This document shows, in pieces, positions 34,158 through 43,239 of a stretch of 64,000 bases of DNA. Made by a program: the position numbers and the translations under genes. The notes beneath the pieces are model-generated. The model searched no databases and was not told the DNA's origin. It saw only the letters and a program-made list of their open reading frames with translations. The stretch comes from SHZI01 sp964371995 (GTDB lineage Bacteria; Pseudomonadota; Gammaproteobacteria; Steroidobacterales; GCA-2729495), in NCBI GenBank assembly GCA_964371995.1, contig CAYJPG010000002.1:1-64000 (forward strand), read 5' to 3'. The first letter of the stretch is position 1. Each line of letters begins with the position of its first letter.

Positions 34158-35424
34158 AAAAACGCCAGCCCCGGTGCTGGCTATCTATACCCAGCCACGC
34201 GTGCTGGCCATGCTCGTGCTCGGCTTTGCTTCGGGACTGCCTTTTCCGCTGGTGTTCACCACGCTCACCGCGTGGCTCACCACCACCGGTGTCAGCAAAA
34301 GCCAGATCGGCATGTTTGCCTGGGCCGGCATCGCCTATTCGGTGAAATTCGCCTGGGCACCGCTGGTCGATCGGCTGGGGATCCCCGGTCTGACGGCCTG
34401 GTTTGGTCGGCGCCGCAGCTGGATGCTGCTGAGCCAGTGCGGTGTCATCGCAGTGCTGTTGCTGATGTCTGTTACCGACCCCGCCACACGACTCGTGCAG
34501 ATTGCCCTGCTTACGGTGGTGCTGGCGGTCTGTTCCGCGACGCAGGACATCGTCGTCGATGCCTGGCGTATCGAAGCGGTGGCCGAGCGCCTGCAGGGTG
34601 CGATGGCCGCTGCCTATCAGGTCGGCTATCGCACGGCCGTGCTGGTAGCAGGCGCCGGTGCACTGTATATCGCCGACCTCGGCTCATGGGGACTGGCCTA
34701 TCAGGTCATGGCGGCCCTTATGCTGCCGGGCGTGCTGGCAGCCCTGCTGGTCGCCGAACCGGCCGTGGCGATCAGCCCGGCCGGAGTGAACTCGCTTACC
34801 GACTGGTTCAGCACGGCGGTAGTCGGGCCTTTCAGGGAATTCTTTCAGCGTGTCGGCGGCTTCGGTTTCGTGCTGTTGCTGTTCATCGGCAGCTACCGGA
34901 TCAGCGACATGGTGCTCGGTGTGATGGCCAATCCTTTCTACATCGACACCGGTTTCAGCCTGTCCGAGATCGCGACCGTGACCAAGGTTTTTGGTTTTGG
35001 CATCACGCTGGTCGGTGCTGCGCTCGGCGGTGTGGCGGTGGCACGCTACGGTGCTGCGCGTCCACTGGTTGCCGGCGCGGTACTGCTGGCGGCCTCGAAC
35101 CTGGTGTTTATCGGTCTGGCGCAGGCTGGCCCGGATCTGGGCTGGCTGATCGCCGCGATCTGTGCAGACAACCTGGCGGCTGGTTTTGTCGGCACCATCT
35201 TCATCGCTTACCTGTCGAGCCTGACCAACGTGGCCTATACCGCGACCCAGTACGCGTTGTTTACTTCGCTGATGTCGCTGCCGGGGCGGTTGCTTAGTGG
35301 CTTCTCGGGTCAGGTCGTGGAAATGTCGGGATGGGTGAATTTCTTCATCTATACGACTGCGGCGGGCATTCCGGCGATTCTGCTTGCCATGGTTGTCGTA
35401 CGCCGCCAGCAGAAGTCGGGATGA
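34144..35424 (+). CDS. AmpG-like MFS permease
   Basis: A 426-residue major facilitator with about 12 hydrophobic segments. The start region LGFASGLPFPLVFTTLTAWL, then KSQIGMFAWAGIAYSVKFAWAPLVDR and FGRRRSWMLLSQ, match AmpG, the importer of anhydro-muropeptides for cell-wall recycling. ATQDIVVDAWRIEAV is another AmpG-family segment. The ATG at 34144 overlaps the end of xthA by 14 bp. Substrate is inferred from family; other AmpG-like proteins carry different cargo. Confidence 0.86.
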   Translation: MHSAEKTPAPVLAIYTQPRVLAMLVLGFASGLPFPLVFTTLTAWLTTTGVSKSQIGMFAWAGIAYSVKFAWAPLVDRLGIPGLTAWFGRRRSWMLLSQCGVIAVLLLMSVTDPATRLVQIALLTVVLAVCSATQDIVVDAWRIEAVAERLQGAMAAAYQVGYRTAVLVAGAGALYIADLGSWGLAYQVMAALMLPGVLAALLVAEPAVAISPAGVNSLTDWFSTAVVGPFREFFQRVGGFGFVLLLFIGSYRISDMVLGVMANPFYIDTGFSLSEIATVTKVFGFGITLVGAALGGVAVARYGAARPLVAGAVLLAASNLVFIGLAQAGPDLGWLIAAICADNLAAGFVGTIFIAYLSSLTNVAYTATQYALFTSLMSLPGRLLSGFSGQVVEMSGWVNFFIYTTAAGIPAILLAMVVVRRQQKSG

Positions 35425-35431
35425 GTGCAGA

Positions 35432-35788
35432 ATGACCGGGCTTCATGTCGTGCGCGTTTGCAGCCTCAGTGCGCTGGGTGATCCCGGTGCCCGTGAGTTC
35501 TTTTCCGGGGAGGGCGACTGGCCGTTCCGGGGCTTTGTGGTGCAGATGGGCGGCCAGCTGCGTGCCTATACCAACGTCTGCCCGCACAAACGCCATCCGC
35601 TGAATATGGATGACGACGCCTTCCTGATACCAAAGCTGCGCCTGCTGCGCTGCGCGTCACACGGCGCGCTTTTTGAGCCGGAGAGCGGCCTGTGCATTTA
35701 TGGCCCCTGTGCGGGGCGCTCCCTCAGCAGCCTGGAGTGCTGGGCAGAGGGCGGAGATGTGCTGGTGCGCGCACCGGCTTCAGCCTGA
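35432..35788 (+). CDS. Rieske [2Fe-2S] ferredoxin-like protein
   Basis: A 118-residue soluble protein with both Rieske ligand pairs: C-P-H in NVCPHKRHPLN and CASH in LRCASHGALFEPESG. There is no transmembrane anchor or catalytic domain, so it is a small electron-transfer Rieske protein like those paired with oxygenases or nitrite reductase small subunits; no partner is adjacent. It begins 8 bp after the transporter gene and probably shares its mRNA. Confidence 0.9.
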   Translation: MTGLHVVRVCSLSALGDPGAREFFSGEGDWPFRGFVVQMGGQLRAYTNVCPHKRHPLNMDDDAFLIPKLRLLRCASHGALFEPESGLCIYGPCAGRSLSSLECWAEGGDVLVRAPASA

Positions 35789-35807
35789 TTCAGTGGAGAC
35801 CATTACG

Positions 35808-36542
35808 ATGAAAGAATTGTGGGCGTCGATACTCGTGACTGCAGCGGTAGCCTGCCTCGCCGGGTGTGCGGCGAGCCCTCCGGCTGTATCGGCTACTGAT
35901 ACGGGGCTGCTCACCGCAAGCCCGGCGGAGTTCTGTGCCGAGGCGCAACGTATCGTCAGCCGCACCGACAAGTTGGGTGAATTCGTGGTGCATCCGGATT
36001 TCGATGGCTTCGTCAAATCCAAAACCAATATCGATCCGCTCACCCTGCACGTTTATGTCTGGTCCGCAGCGGATGATCCGGACCAGGCTGTCGCGATCTC
36101 CTGCAAGATGAAGAGTGCTGATCACCTGAACGCGGCCTTCGGTCCTGGCACTGCCGGGCCTGACGGACTTTGCCAGGACATGAACCGCGAGACGCTGCGC
36201 CAGGTACGCGCCTCATTGCCCGTCGCTGCCAACCGGCAGGTCGTGCTCGACCCGAGCGAGAACGTTTTCAATGAAAAGCAGCCGGCTGCGACCGGACCGG
36301 ACTGGCTCGCGCCTTTCCAGCTCACGACAGAGGACGACTCCGGCGCGTTGACGATTCACAGCAAGGGCTTTCGGGTGGACTGGCTCGATCCGCGTTTTGC
36401 GCGCTTCGACGCGCGTGTCCGCGGCGTTCATTACTGTCATCTGATTGCGCCCGCCTATCTGCGCAATTTGCTGGCGGGGCGGGCGGCGGCAGGCGCTACG
36501 ATCGGGCGCGCATGGTCTCCGCCGCCGGCGTCACGCCAGTAG
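35808..36542 (+). CDS. Putative lipoprotein, unknown function
   Basis: A 244-residue protein with a lipoprotein signal peptide (lipobox LAGC in ACLAGCAAS). The mature part has no motif I recognise; it contains several Cys (FCAEAQ, ISCKM, GLCQDM, HYCHL) that could form disulfides in the periplasm. GTGGAG lies about 10 nt before the ATG. It sits 19 bp after the Rieske gene, at the end of the xthA-MFS-Rieske series. Confidence 0.75.
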   Translation: MKELWASILVTAAVACLAGCAASPPAVSATDTGLLTASPAEFCAEAQRIVSRTDKLGEFVVHPDFDGFVKSKTNIDPLTLHVYVWSAADDPDQAVAISCKMKSADHLNAAFGPGTAGPDGLCQDMNRETLRQVRASLPVAANRQVVLDPSENVFNEKQPAATGPDWLAPFQLTTEDDSGALTIHSKGFRVDWLDPRFARFDARVRGVHYCHLIAPAYLRNLLAGRAAAGATIGRAWSPPPASRQ

Positions 36543-36570
36543 AGGCGTGGCCTGAACGGGGTTCGCCTGG

Positions 36571-36870
36571 CTAACTGCCCTCGTAGTCGTCAACGAAATC
36601 GAGTGGATCGCTGAATTCGCGATGCGGCTCCTCGCCGGGCGGCAGGTCGGCCTCGTCCACGTCCATCGAGCCGGACCAGTCTTCCGGTGGATCGATCGCT
36701 TCTGCTGCGAGTTCCAGCCAGGCCGCGAGCTCGATTTCCTCGAGCGTGCCGTCGAAATGCTGGAGTTCGATGGTGCGATCACCCTCATCGACGGCAACGA
36801 TCTCGAAGGTGCTGCCGTCGACGCGCCGAAACCAGTCGCCTACCTCAGGGAATCCAATGCCGGTGGTCAT
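36571..36870 (-). CDS. Small conserved acidic protein (DUF6763-like)
   Basis: A 99-residue strongly acidic protein. The first half (VGDWFRRVDGSTFEIVAVDEGDRTIELQHFDGTLEEIELAAW) is the conserved core of a small gammaproteobacterial family of unknown function. The second half is low-complexity with many Asp, Glu and Pro. It has no signal peptide. An AT-containing spacer of ~90 bp separates it from trmB upstream. Confidence 0.7.
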   Translation of the reverse strand: MTTGIGFPEVGDWFRRVDGSTFEIVAVDEGDRTIELQHFDGTLEEIELAAWLELAAEAIDPPEDWSGSMDVDEADLPPGEEPHREFSDPLDFVDDYEGS

Positions 36871-36958
36871 TTTCCCGGTATCCGCTTGTTGACTGCAAAG
36901 AAGGTCCTTGCCACGGGATTTATATAGCGTAATTGGCGCCGATTGGGTACACCCGGGC

Positions 36959-37669
36959 TTAATCCATGCGGTGCGGGTAGATGCGTTCCCAGATGGGATG
37001 GCCCAGCCGCTGGCCCCGCGCTTCGAAGCGGGTCAGCGGGCGCGAACTGCCGCTGGCCGGATCAACGCCCTCGCCAAAGTCGCCGCTCGCCGCCAGCACC
37101 GCAGCGATATGTTCGGCATAGGGTGGCCAGTCCGTCGCGACATGGAAGTAGCCGTCCGCGGCCAGCTTGCGTGAAAGCAGCGCCACAAACGGCGCTTGCA
37201 CCAGCCGTCGCTTGTGGTGGCGCTTCTTGTGCCAGGGATCGGGAAAGAACAGGTGCAGCCCGGCAAGGCTTGCGTCGGGCAATCTGTCGCGCAGCATCCC
37301 GACGGCATCTTCCATGAACAGCCGGACATTGCCGAGCCCGAGGCGCTCGATCTCCAGAAGGCAATGGCCGATGCCCGGCGCATGGACCTCGGCGCCCAGA
37401 TAATCGCGGCCGGGGTCATGCGCGGCCATGCTGAGCAGCGCAGCACCGTTGCCGATACCGATCTCCAGGATACGCGGCGCCTTTCGACCGAACACGATAT
37501 CCAGATCAAGCAGCCCGGCTCCGGCTTCCGCTGCAGGAATGCCATAACGTGGCCAGAGTTCATTCAGTGCGCGTTCCTGGGCGCGCGTCAGCCGCCCGGC
37601 GCGCAGCACGTAGCTGCGAATCTCCCGATGCCGTGATTCCGGATTTGCAGGCAAATCATTGCTGTCCAT
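36959..37669 (-). CDS. trmB: tRNA (guanine-N(7)-)-methyltransferase
   Basis: A 236-residue enzyme making m7G46 in tRNA. It has REIRSYVLRAGRLTRAQ near the start, the SAM-binding ILEIGIGNGAALLSMA, the family-specific LHLFFPDPWHKKRHHKRRLV and the C-terminal TRFEARGQRLGHPIWE. Length and motifs are normal. Confidence 0.97.
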   Translation of the reverse strand: MDSNDLPANPESRHREIRSYVLRAGRLTRAQERALNELWPRYGIPAAEAGAGLLDLDIVFGRKAPRILEIGIGNGAALLSMAAHDPGRDYLGAEVHAPGIGHCLLEIERLGLGNVRLFMEDAVGMLRDRLPDASLAGLHLFFPDPWHKKRHHKRRLVQAPFVALLSRKLAADGYFHVATDWPPYAEHIAAVLAASGDFGEGVDPASGSSRPLTRFEARGQRLGHPIWERIYPHRMD

Positions 37670-37694
37670 GGTTGCCAGGCAGGGAAAACGGCGG

Positions 37695-38609
37695 CTATGT
37701 CTGTACTTTCTTGTTCGCGTCTGTCAGGTATTGCCTGAGTGTGACAGAGCCATAGCCCGGGGCCCGCATGTCGTTGACCATGTAGTAATACACAACGTTC
37801 AGGAATGCTGAAAAAACCGCGACCCGCCTGGTGAATAGCCCGATAAACCGGGTGATACGGATCAGTGCCGTGAACATCCAGTCGGGGACACTGATGATGC
37901 GCGGTTCTTTGCCCAGTGCTTCGAAGATCATCAAGAGCGATTCCCTGTGGGTAACGATATTGTCGGGGACTTCCGGCCCGCCAATGATGAAGATCCGGTT
38001 CTTGCGTTCGCTGTTGCCTATGCTGTCAACCATGAAGCCGGCCAGGTCTTCCTTGGCGATGGGGTTGTGGCGTGCCTGATCACCCGTGCCGATCACGAAA
38101 CCCGGTTTTCCTTGCGCGATCCGCCTGGTTTGGGAGTCGAATACCCAAAAATACGCGGTTGGCCTTACGATCGTGTAGTCGATGCCCGACCGCATCAGCG
38201 CGTCTTCCATTTTCAGCTTGGCAAGCTGAAGTGGCAGGTCTGGCTTCCGCACACAGATCGCTGACAGGAGAATGAACTTTCCTGTGCCACTCTTCTGCGC
38301 GGCATTGAGAACATTGAGCGTCGCCTTGTAGTCGATATCATCGAAGTCCTTGGGCAGACCCGACCGGGTGGCCAGGCATGAAATGACCACATCAACTTTT
38401 CGCTCAAACAGTTTCGCGATCGATGCAGGGTCGGCTACATCGGCCACGACGACTTCAGCGCCGTCAAATGCGTTGTCTTTTTTCGGGGACCGGGTTACCG
38501 CAATGACGTCGTAACCTTGCCGCACCGATTCCGCAACGACGGCCTTGCCGATGTAACCCGTCGCGCCGACGATCAGCACCGTTTGCGCGCTCTTGTTGTC
38601 GTGATTCAT
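37695..38609 (-). CDS. NAD(P)-binding SDR-type protein, BciA-like
   Basis: A 304-residue atypical short-chain dehydrogenase. It has the NAD(P)-binding motif VLIVGATGYIGKAVVAESVRQGY. The atypical-SDR sequence FILLSAICVRKPDLPLQLAKLKMEDAL and IVRPTAYF resemble the divinyl chlorophyllide 8-vinyl-reductase (BciA/DVR) group. No photosynthesis genes occur in the window, so a different reductase role is more likely. A Cys/Tyr-poor active site cannot be assigned confidently. The C-terminal stretch FTALIRITRFIGLFTRRVAVFSAFLNVV could contact membrane. Confidence 0.75.
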   Translation of the reverse strand: MNHDNKSAQTVLIVGATGYIGKAVVAESVRQGYDVIAVTRSPKKDNAFDGAEVVVADVADPASIAKLFERKVDVVISCLATRSGLPKDFDDIDYKATLNVLNAAQKSGTGKFILLSAICVRKPDLPLQLAKLKMEDALMRSGIDYTIVRPTAYFWVFDSQTRRIAQGKPGFVIGTGDQARHNPIAKEDLAGFMVDSIGNSERKNRIFIIGGPEVPDNIVTHRESLLMIFEALGKEPRIISVPDWMFTALIRITRFIGLFTRRVAVFSAFLNVVYYYMVNDMRAPGYGSVTLRQYLTDANKKVQT

Positions 38610-38754
38610 GTCGATTAAAGCTGCCTTGGATCCGGTCGTACACTATATGTTCGATCCGGCTCCAATCCATCCGGATCGTTCCCGGAAACCATTCCACGGC
38701 CGGCAGTATTGGGTTCGGCAAGGGCGGCAGGTACACTGTTCGAGGCCTGACCAG

Positions 38755-38828
38755 GCGGGTGTAGTTCAATGGTAGAACTGCAGCTTCCCAAGCTGCTAAC
38801 GTGGGTTCGATTCCCATCACCCGCTCCA
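38755..38828 (+). tRNA. tRNA-Gly (anticodon CCC)
   Basis: A 74-nt cloverleaf with acceptor GCGGGTG/CACCCGC. The anticodon stem GCAGC/GCTGC encloses loop TTCCCAA, giving anticodon CCC. The T-loop is TTCGATT and the CCA end is encoded. Confidence 0.95.
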
Positions 38829-38833
38829 TCTGC

Positions 38834-40207
38834 TCAGCCCTGCAGTTCCGGCAGCAGCGACAGGAACTCCTCGAACTTGCCGCCGGCACCACGGCTGATT
38901 TCGCTGACCGGCACCACCACGACCTTGTAGGGATAGCCAAGCGCCGCGATGGTGCCCCGTATCGCGTCGAGCCGTTCCTGTTCCCTGAGCGGCCGCGACA
39001 GCACGGCGCGAATCTCAATGGTGTCGATGGCGGTCTGTACGTACTGCGCCTGCTTGATCGGTGTCACCGTGGGCATTCTGTTCAGCCTGGTTGGCCAGTA
39101 GCGTTGCCCGTCCGGTGAAAGTGCGGCATTGCGGGTGCGGCCAAGGATCTGGCTGATGACCGGCAGTCCGCGGCCGCAGGGGCAGGGCTCGCCGACTGTG
39201 GCGTAGTCACCGAGGTCATAGCGCAGCACGGGAGTCGCCAGATTGTGCAGGGAGGTTACGACCACGCGCCCGGACTCTCCGGGCACGCAGGGTTGTCCCT
39301 GATCATTGATGATCTCCACCAGCAGCGATTCGGACTGCACATGCAGCGCGCCGTGTTCAAGACAGCGGAAGGCGATGTAACCGACCTCGTTGGCCGAGTA
39401 GATGTCGGTACTCCGGACCTGCCACTCCTCGGCCAGACGCGTTTCCAGCGACTTGTCCAGCGGCTCGGAGATAAAGCGGATCTCGCGCAGGGATTGCGGA
39501 CGGTCGCCGGTATCGGCCATGCAGTCCATGAGCCAGGGCATGATGCTCGGATAGGCCAGCAGGTAATGCGGATCGAAGTCCTTGAGCCACGCGGCCAGTT
39601 CAGCGACGGGTCGCCCGATGCGTATTGCCGACGAGGACCCGCTCGGGAACAGGTGCGCAACCGGCGCCCCCCAGTTGGGCTGGATCTGGTCGACGGCATC
39701 GCGCGATTCCTTGCGCGACCGGATGATCCCGAGCCGCTTGCTGAAGTCGCGCTGTGACCAGAGGTGTTCGCGGAGGGTCAGTGCCTCCCAGAGCCGGCGG
39801 GTGGTGGCGGTGGTCCGAAGTTCTACCGAGATGCCGGTGGAACCCGACGTAGTAATTGAGCCGAAAGGCAACTGCGCAGAAGGTACAGACCGCGCATAGA
39901 GCCTGGGGCCGAGCGCGCGCAATTCCGGCTTGGCCAGCGTCGGTATTTCCCGCCAGATGTCCCAGAACTGCCCGGGGTTCTGTGCGAGCCGGGTGGCAAA
40001 CTGCGCCGGCCACTTTTCCCGCTGATAGTAGGGCACCTTTCCTGCTGCCCAGCCGACCAGCCAGGCGAGCTGTGCCTGCTGTGCCGCGCGCAGATCCGCC
40101 GCCGGCCACCACTGCGACACCTTGAGCCCGCCCAGCTGGGCGCGCAGGCTTGTCTTGTCACCGGCCGGAAATGACGGCCAGCCAGGGGCGGGATTGCTCT
40201 TCGCCAT
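38834..40207 (-). CDS. PaaK-like AMP-forming ligase (phenylacetate-CoA ligase / CapK family)
   Basis: A 457-residue adenylating enzyme of the ANL superfamily. The phosphate-binding loop is FGSITTSGSTGISVELRTT. The A5-like region is DIYSANEVGYIAFRCLEHG, and TPVLRYDLGDYATVGEPCPCGRGLPVISQILGRTRN matches the C-terminal part of PaaK/CapK proteins. It probably activates a carboxylic acid as an acyl-adenylate; the substrate cannot be read. It stands alone, without paa genes, convergent with tRNA-Gly and divergent from the next gene. Confidence 0.82.
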   Translation of the reverse strand: MAKSNPAPGWPSFPAGDKTSLRAQLGGLKVSQWWPAADLRAAQQAQLAWLVGWAAGKVPYYQREKWPAQFATRLAQNPGQFWDIWREIPTLAKPELRALGPRLYARSVPSAQLPFGSITTSGSTGISVELRTTATTRRLWEALTLREHLWSQRDFSKRLGIIRSRKESRDAVDQIQPNWGAPVAHLFPSGSSSAIRIGRPVAELAAWLKDFDPHYLLAYPSIMPWLMDCMADTGDRPQSLREIRFISEPLDKSLETRLAEEWQVRSTDIYSANEVGYIAFRCLEHGALHVQSESLLVEIINDQGQPCVPGESGRVVVTSLHNLATPVLRYDLGDYATVGEPCPCGRGLPVISQILGRTRNAALSPDGQRYWPTRLNRMPTVTPIKQAQYVQTAIDTIEIRAVLSRPLREQERLDAIRGTIAALGYPYKVVVVPVSEISRGAGGKFEEFLSLLPELQG

Positions 40208-40257
40208 CGTCTAGACTGCCTCCTGTAAATGCAAAACCATCCAGCGTTTCAGCAGCG

Positions 40258-40746
40258 ATGATGACAGTAGCGGAAATCGGCGTCGATCTGCTTGCCCGGC
40301 TGTTTGCCGAAAGCGGACTCGGCGTGGTTCTGGTCGCAGCGGGTGCACCGATCCCCGGCAGCTACTGGGGCGAGTCGGAAGCCGGCCTGATCCGGCATCG
40401 ACTTTTCGTCCGGCTGGATACGCCCGTGCACTCCGCACTGCATGAGGCCGCGCACTACCTGTGTATGGATCCGGAGCGCCGGGAGGTGCTGGATCGCGAT
40501 GCAGGCGGCGACTATGCCGAGGAAGATGCGGTGTGTTACCTGCAGGTGTTGCTGATCGACCGGATCGCCGCCTTGACTGATTCCATCCGTTTCAACCGGC
40601 TGCGGCTCTTCGCCGATATGGATGCCTGGGGTTATACCTTCCGGCTTGGTTCGGCGCAGCGCTGGTTCGAGACCGATGCCGATGAGGCGCGGTCATGGCT
40701 TGAGCAGCGCGGGATGCTGGCCCCGGATGCTCGTGCAGCATCCTGA
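40258..40746 (+). CDS. HExxH-containing conserved hypothetical protein
   Basis: A 162-residue protein with a metalloprotease-like motif HEAAHYLCMDP at about residues 62-72 (HExxH), followed by YAEEDAVCYLQVLLIDRIAAL where a third metal ligand could lie. No signal peptide is seen. Two Met codons are adjacent; the first (40258) is taken, without a strong ribosome-binding site. Peptidase activity is only suggested by the motif. It is divergent from the PaaK-like gene (50 bp). Confidence 0.65.
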   Translation: MMTVAEIGVDLLARLFAESGLGVVLVAAGAPIPGSYWGESEAGLIRHRLFVRLDTPVHSALHEAAHYLCMDPERREVLDRDAGGDYAEEDAVCYLQVLLIDRIAALTDSIRFNRLRLFADMDAWGYTFRLGSAQRWFETDADEARSWLEQRGMLAPDARAAS

Positions 40747-40803
40747 GTTGCGCGCCGGGCTGCGCTTGGCCAGAATCTTTACTCCGGGACAGGGAGATCA
40801 GTC

Positions 40804-41193
40804 ATGAGCAATCGTTTCCAGTTTGGATGCTTCAGCCGGACGGGCGTGCTGACCGCGGCCCTGTCACTGGTGGCCTGGCTCGCGGCCGGGCCGGTACTTG
40901 CCGAGGACGCGGGCGACGCTGCGCAACGGCCGGTCTTCGATGCAGAAATCTGCAAGGTCGATGGTCTCGATGCCCGGCAGTGCCAATGTGTCTGGGACTT
41001 CCTCAAGCGCAAGCTTCCGGCCGCCGATCTCAAGCTCGGACTGCTGCTGGTGGCCTCCAATTCAGATGACAGCGCAACGGCAAAGAAGGCCGACGATCAG
41101 CTCGACAAGAGCAATGCATCCGACAAGCGCCGCGACGAGATTTCTTCGGAGATGAGCGCGCTCATCATCGAAGGCGAAGACGCCTGTCCGTAG
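40804..41193 (+). CDS. Small exported protein, unknown
   Basis: A 129-residue protein with a signal peptide (about 1-33, RTGVLTAALSLVAWLAAGPVLAED). The mature domain has four Cys (EICKVDGLDARQCQCVWDF and a C-terminal DACP), suggesting disulfides in the periplasm, and a charged helical C-terminal half. The start follows CAGGGAG by about 6 nt. No family recognised. Confidence 0.7.
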   Translation: MSNRFQFGCFSRTGVLTAALSLVAWLAAGPVLAEDAGDAAQRPVFDAEICKVDGLDARQCQCVWDFLKRKLPAADLKLGLLLVASNSDDSATAKKADDQLDKSNASDKRRDEISSEMSALIIEGEDACP

Positions 41194-41210
41194 GCAGTGC
41201 CGGTCCTGCT

Positions 41211-41720
41211 TCAGAGCATGCCGCGGCTGTCTGCACTGACCACAGCACCTGCCCTGACCGGTCTGGCTGGCGCGCCGCCAGAGGACTTGCACGGAAATTC
41301 CATCACCCGCCAGTAGTTGTCCACCAGTTCGACGGCTTTGACGAAGCTCTGGCCGATGTCCGACTTCAGCATGTAACCGGCAACATTGAGGTTGAAGGCC
41401 TCGATCTTGTCCTCCTCGTCGTTCGAGGTGGTCAGCATGAACACGATCGAGTCATGGAGTTCGGCATCTTCACGGATCCGCTCGAGCAGCTCGAGTCCGT
41501 TCATGCGCGGCATGTTGATGTCCAGAATCAGCAGGTTTGGCCGCGCCAGCGGCGGCTTGCCGTTGAGACCCTTCAGTATCTCCCATGCTTCCAGGCCATC
41601 CTTGGCGACGGTGACCGGGTTCCTGATGAGCAACCTGGCGAAGGCGCGCAGAAATGCCTTCTGGTCGATCTGATCGTCTTCAGCCAGCAAGATATTGACG
41701 GTTCGTTCCGGATCGCTCAT
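41211..41720 (-). CDS. Single-domain response regulator (Rcp1-like)
   Basis: A 169-residue stand-alone receiver. It has the acidic pocket LLAEDDQID, the phosphoacceptor Asp in LLILDINMPRMNG (about residue 70), Thr in MLTTSNDEED and Lys in GYMLKSD. The layout (long insertion NPVTVAKDGLEAWEILKG) resembles Rcp1-type regulators paired with PAS/phytochrome kinases. It has no output domain, so it probably relays phosphate or acts by binding. Its first 41 bases overlap the end of the upstream kinase gene; the two are co-translated. Confidence 0.9.
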   Translation of the reverse strand: MSDPERTVNILLAEDDQIDQKAFLRAFARLLIRNPVTVAKDGLEAWEILKGLNGKPPLARPNLLILDINMPRMNGLELLERIREDAELHDSIVFMLTTSNDEEDKIEAFNLNVAGYMLKSDIGQSFVKAVELVDNYWRVMEFPCKSSGGAPARPVRAGAVVSADSRGML

Positions 41721-43218
41721 CGCTCACCTCATTGCTGATTGCGCCGGGTACCTGTCCGGGCAGTTTTTTCCATGTGAATTTGAATACGGTGCCGCTGCCG
41801 CCAGGCCCGCCGTGAAACCAGATACGGCCGCCCTGCCACTCGACGATGCGTTTGACGATCGCGAGTCCCATGCCGCTGCCTTCCATTTCGTCACGCGGCT
41901 GCAGGGTCTGAAACATCTGGAATATTTTTTCCGAATATTCCTGCGGGATGCCGGTTCCGTCGTCCTCGACGGCAAACAGCAGTTCGTCGCCCTTGTCCTG
42001 TGCATAAACCCGGACATGGCCCTGTTTCGTCGGGTGGTGCTTGATCGCGTTATTGATCAGGTTGCGTAGCACCTGCTCCAGCGGCGCCTGATGGGCGCGG
42101 ATCAGTGGCAGGGAACTGCTGGCCTCCATGCGCATCGTGGCCGGCGGCGCCAGCAGCGTGAACAGGTCGGTGGCCAGCAGCCGGGTGTCCACCTCGGTGA
42201 TTTCGCCCGGCTTCCGACCGGCGCGCGAGTAGGCCATCAGGTCGTCGAGCAAACGGTGCAGGCGTCCGGTGCGTTGTTTCAGCAGGCCAAGGTTCTGCTG
42301 GACTTCGCCGCCGTCAAATGTGCTCAGATCTTCCCGCAGCCAGTCGACCAGGATGTCGATGGCCCGCAGGGGTGCTTTCAGATCGTGTGAGGCGACATAG
42401 GCAAACTGTTCAAGATCCTGGTTGGAGCGCTCGAGTTCCTCGGACTTGCTTTGCAGCGCGCGCTCTATCGCCCGTCGATCCGTGATGTCCATCGCCAGCG
42501 AAAGGATGCCGACGATATCGCCCGCCGCATTGTGGTCCGGCTGATAGGTCACGGCATAAAAGCGCTGCTCACCACTGGCCATGGTGCGCGTCTCTTCGTA
42601 CTGGATGATTTCGCCAGCCAGGCAGCGGTCGTAAAGTGGTTGGCGTTTCAGCCAGGTTTCAGGACTGATTACCGCGGTAATCGCTTCGTTCAGATGCCGG
42701 GTTCGCGAGTAGCCGTACCACTGGTCATACTCGCTGCTCAGAAAGCGGATGATGTAGTTGCGGTCCACGTAGGCAAACAGGCCCGGCACCCCGTCGGCCA
42801 GATGCTGCATGCGCGCCTGGGTGGCTTGCAGTTCCGCCTCCAGGGCATGGCGTGCCGTGACATCCACACAGACGCCCAGAAGCCGCCGGCTTGATCCGTG
42901 GACATTGCCGCGTCCGCTGACAAGGTGCACCGAACCGTCGCGGTGGACCACGCGGTAATCGCAGGCAAAGCTGCCGGTCTGCATGCTCTCGGCCGCCGCC
43001 GCCCAGTAGCGTGGTACGTCGTCGGGGTGAATTCGCGACAACATGACATCCGGTGACAGGGGGATGCCGGGCTCGATGTCGAACAGTTTCCGGCAAGTTT
43101 CATCGACCACAAACGCACCAGTTTCCGGGTCGAAGGAGTAGAGGCCAATGCCGCTTGCCGTCAGTGTCGCCTGCAGCGCAGGGCTGATATCAGTGGCAGC
43201 AGCGGTCAGCGAGTGCAT
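41680..43218 (-). CDS. PAS-domain sensor histidine kinase
   Basis: A 512-residue kinase without membrane segments. The first PAS is at about 12-128 (GLYSFDPETGAFVVD ... RIHPDDVPRYW) and the second at about 130-252. A short coiled linker (ALQSKSEELERSNQDLEQ) leads to the dimerisation domain with phospho-His in YVASHDLKAPLRAID. The ATPase domain has the N box NLINNAIKHHP, DDGTGIPQEYSEKIF and GSGMGLAIVKRIVEWQGG. It probably phosphorylates the receiver encoded immediately after it. The signal is unknown; no Cys/His chromophore or haem site was identified. Confidence 0.93.
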   Translation of the reverse strand: MHSLTAAATDISPALQATLTASGIGLYSFDPETGAFVVDETCRKLFDIEPGIPLSPDVMLSRIHPDDVPRYWAAAAESMQTGSFACDYRVVHRDGSVHLVSGRGNVHGSSRRLLGVCVDVTARHALEAELQATQARMQHLADGVPGLFAYVDRNYIIRFLSSEYDQWYGYSRTRHLNEAITAVISPETWLKRQPLYDRCLAGEIIQYEETRTMASGEQRFYAVTYQPDHNAAGDIVGILSLAMDITDRRAIERALQSKSEELERSNQDLEQFAYVASHDLKAPLRAIDILVDWLREDLSTFDGGEVQQNLGLLKQRTGRLHRLLDDLMAYSRAGRKPGEITEVDTRLLATDLFTLLAPPATMRMEASSSLPLIRAHQAPLEQVLRNLINNAIKHHPTKQGHVRVYAQDKGDELLFAVEDDGTGIPQEYSEKIFQMFQTLQPRDEMEGSGMGLAIVKRIVEWQGGRIWFHGGPGGSGTVFKFTWKKLPGQVPGAISNEVSDERSGTNRQYLAG

Positions 43219-43239
43219 GCTGGCGTGTCCGCTGCGCCG

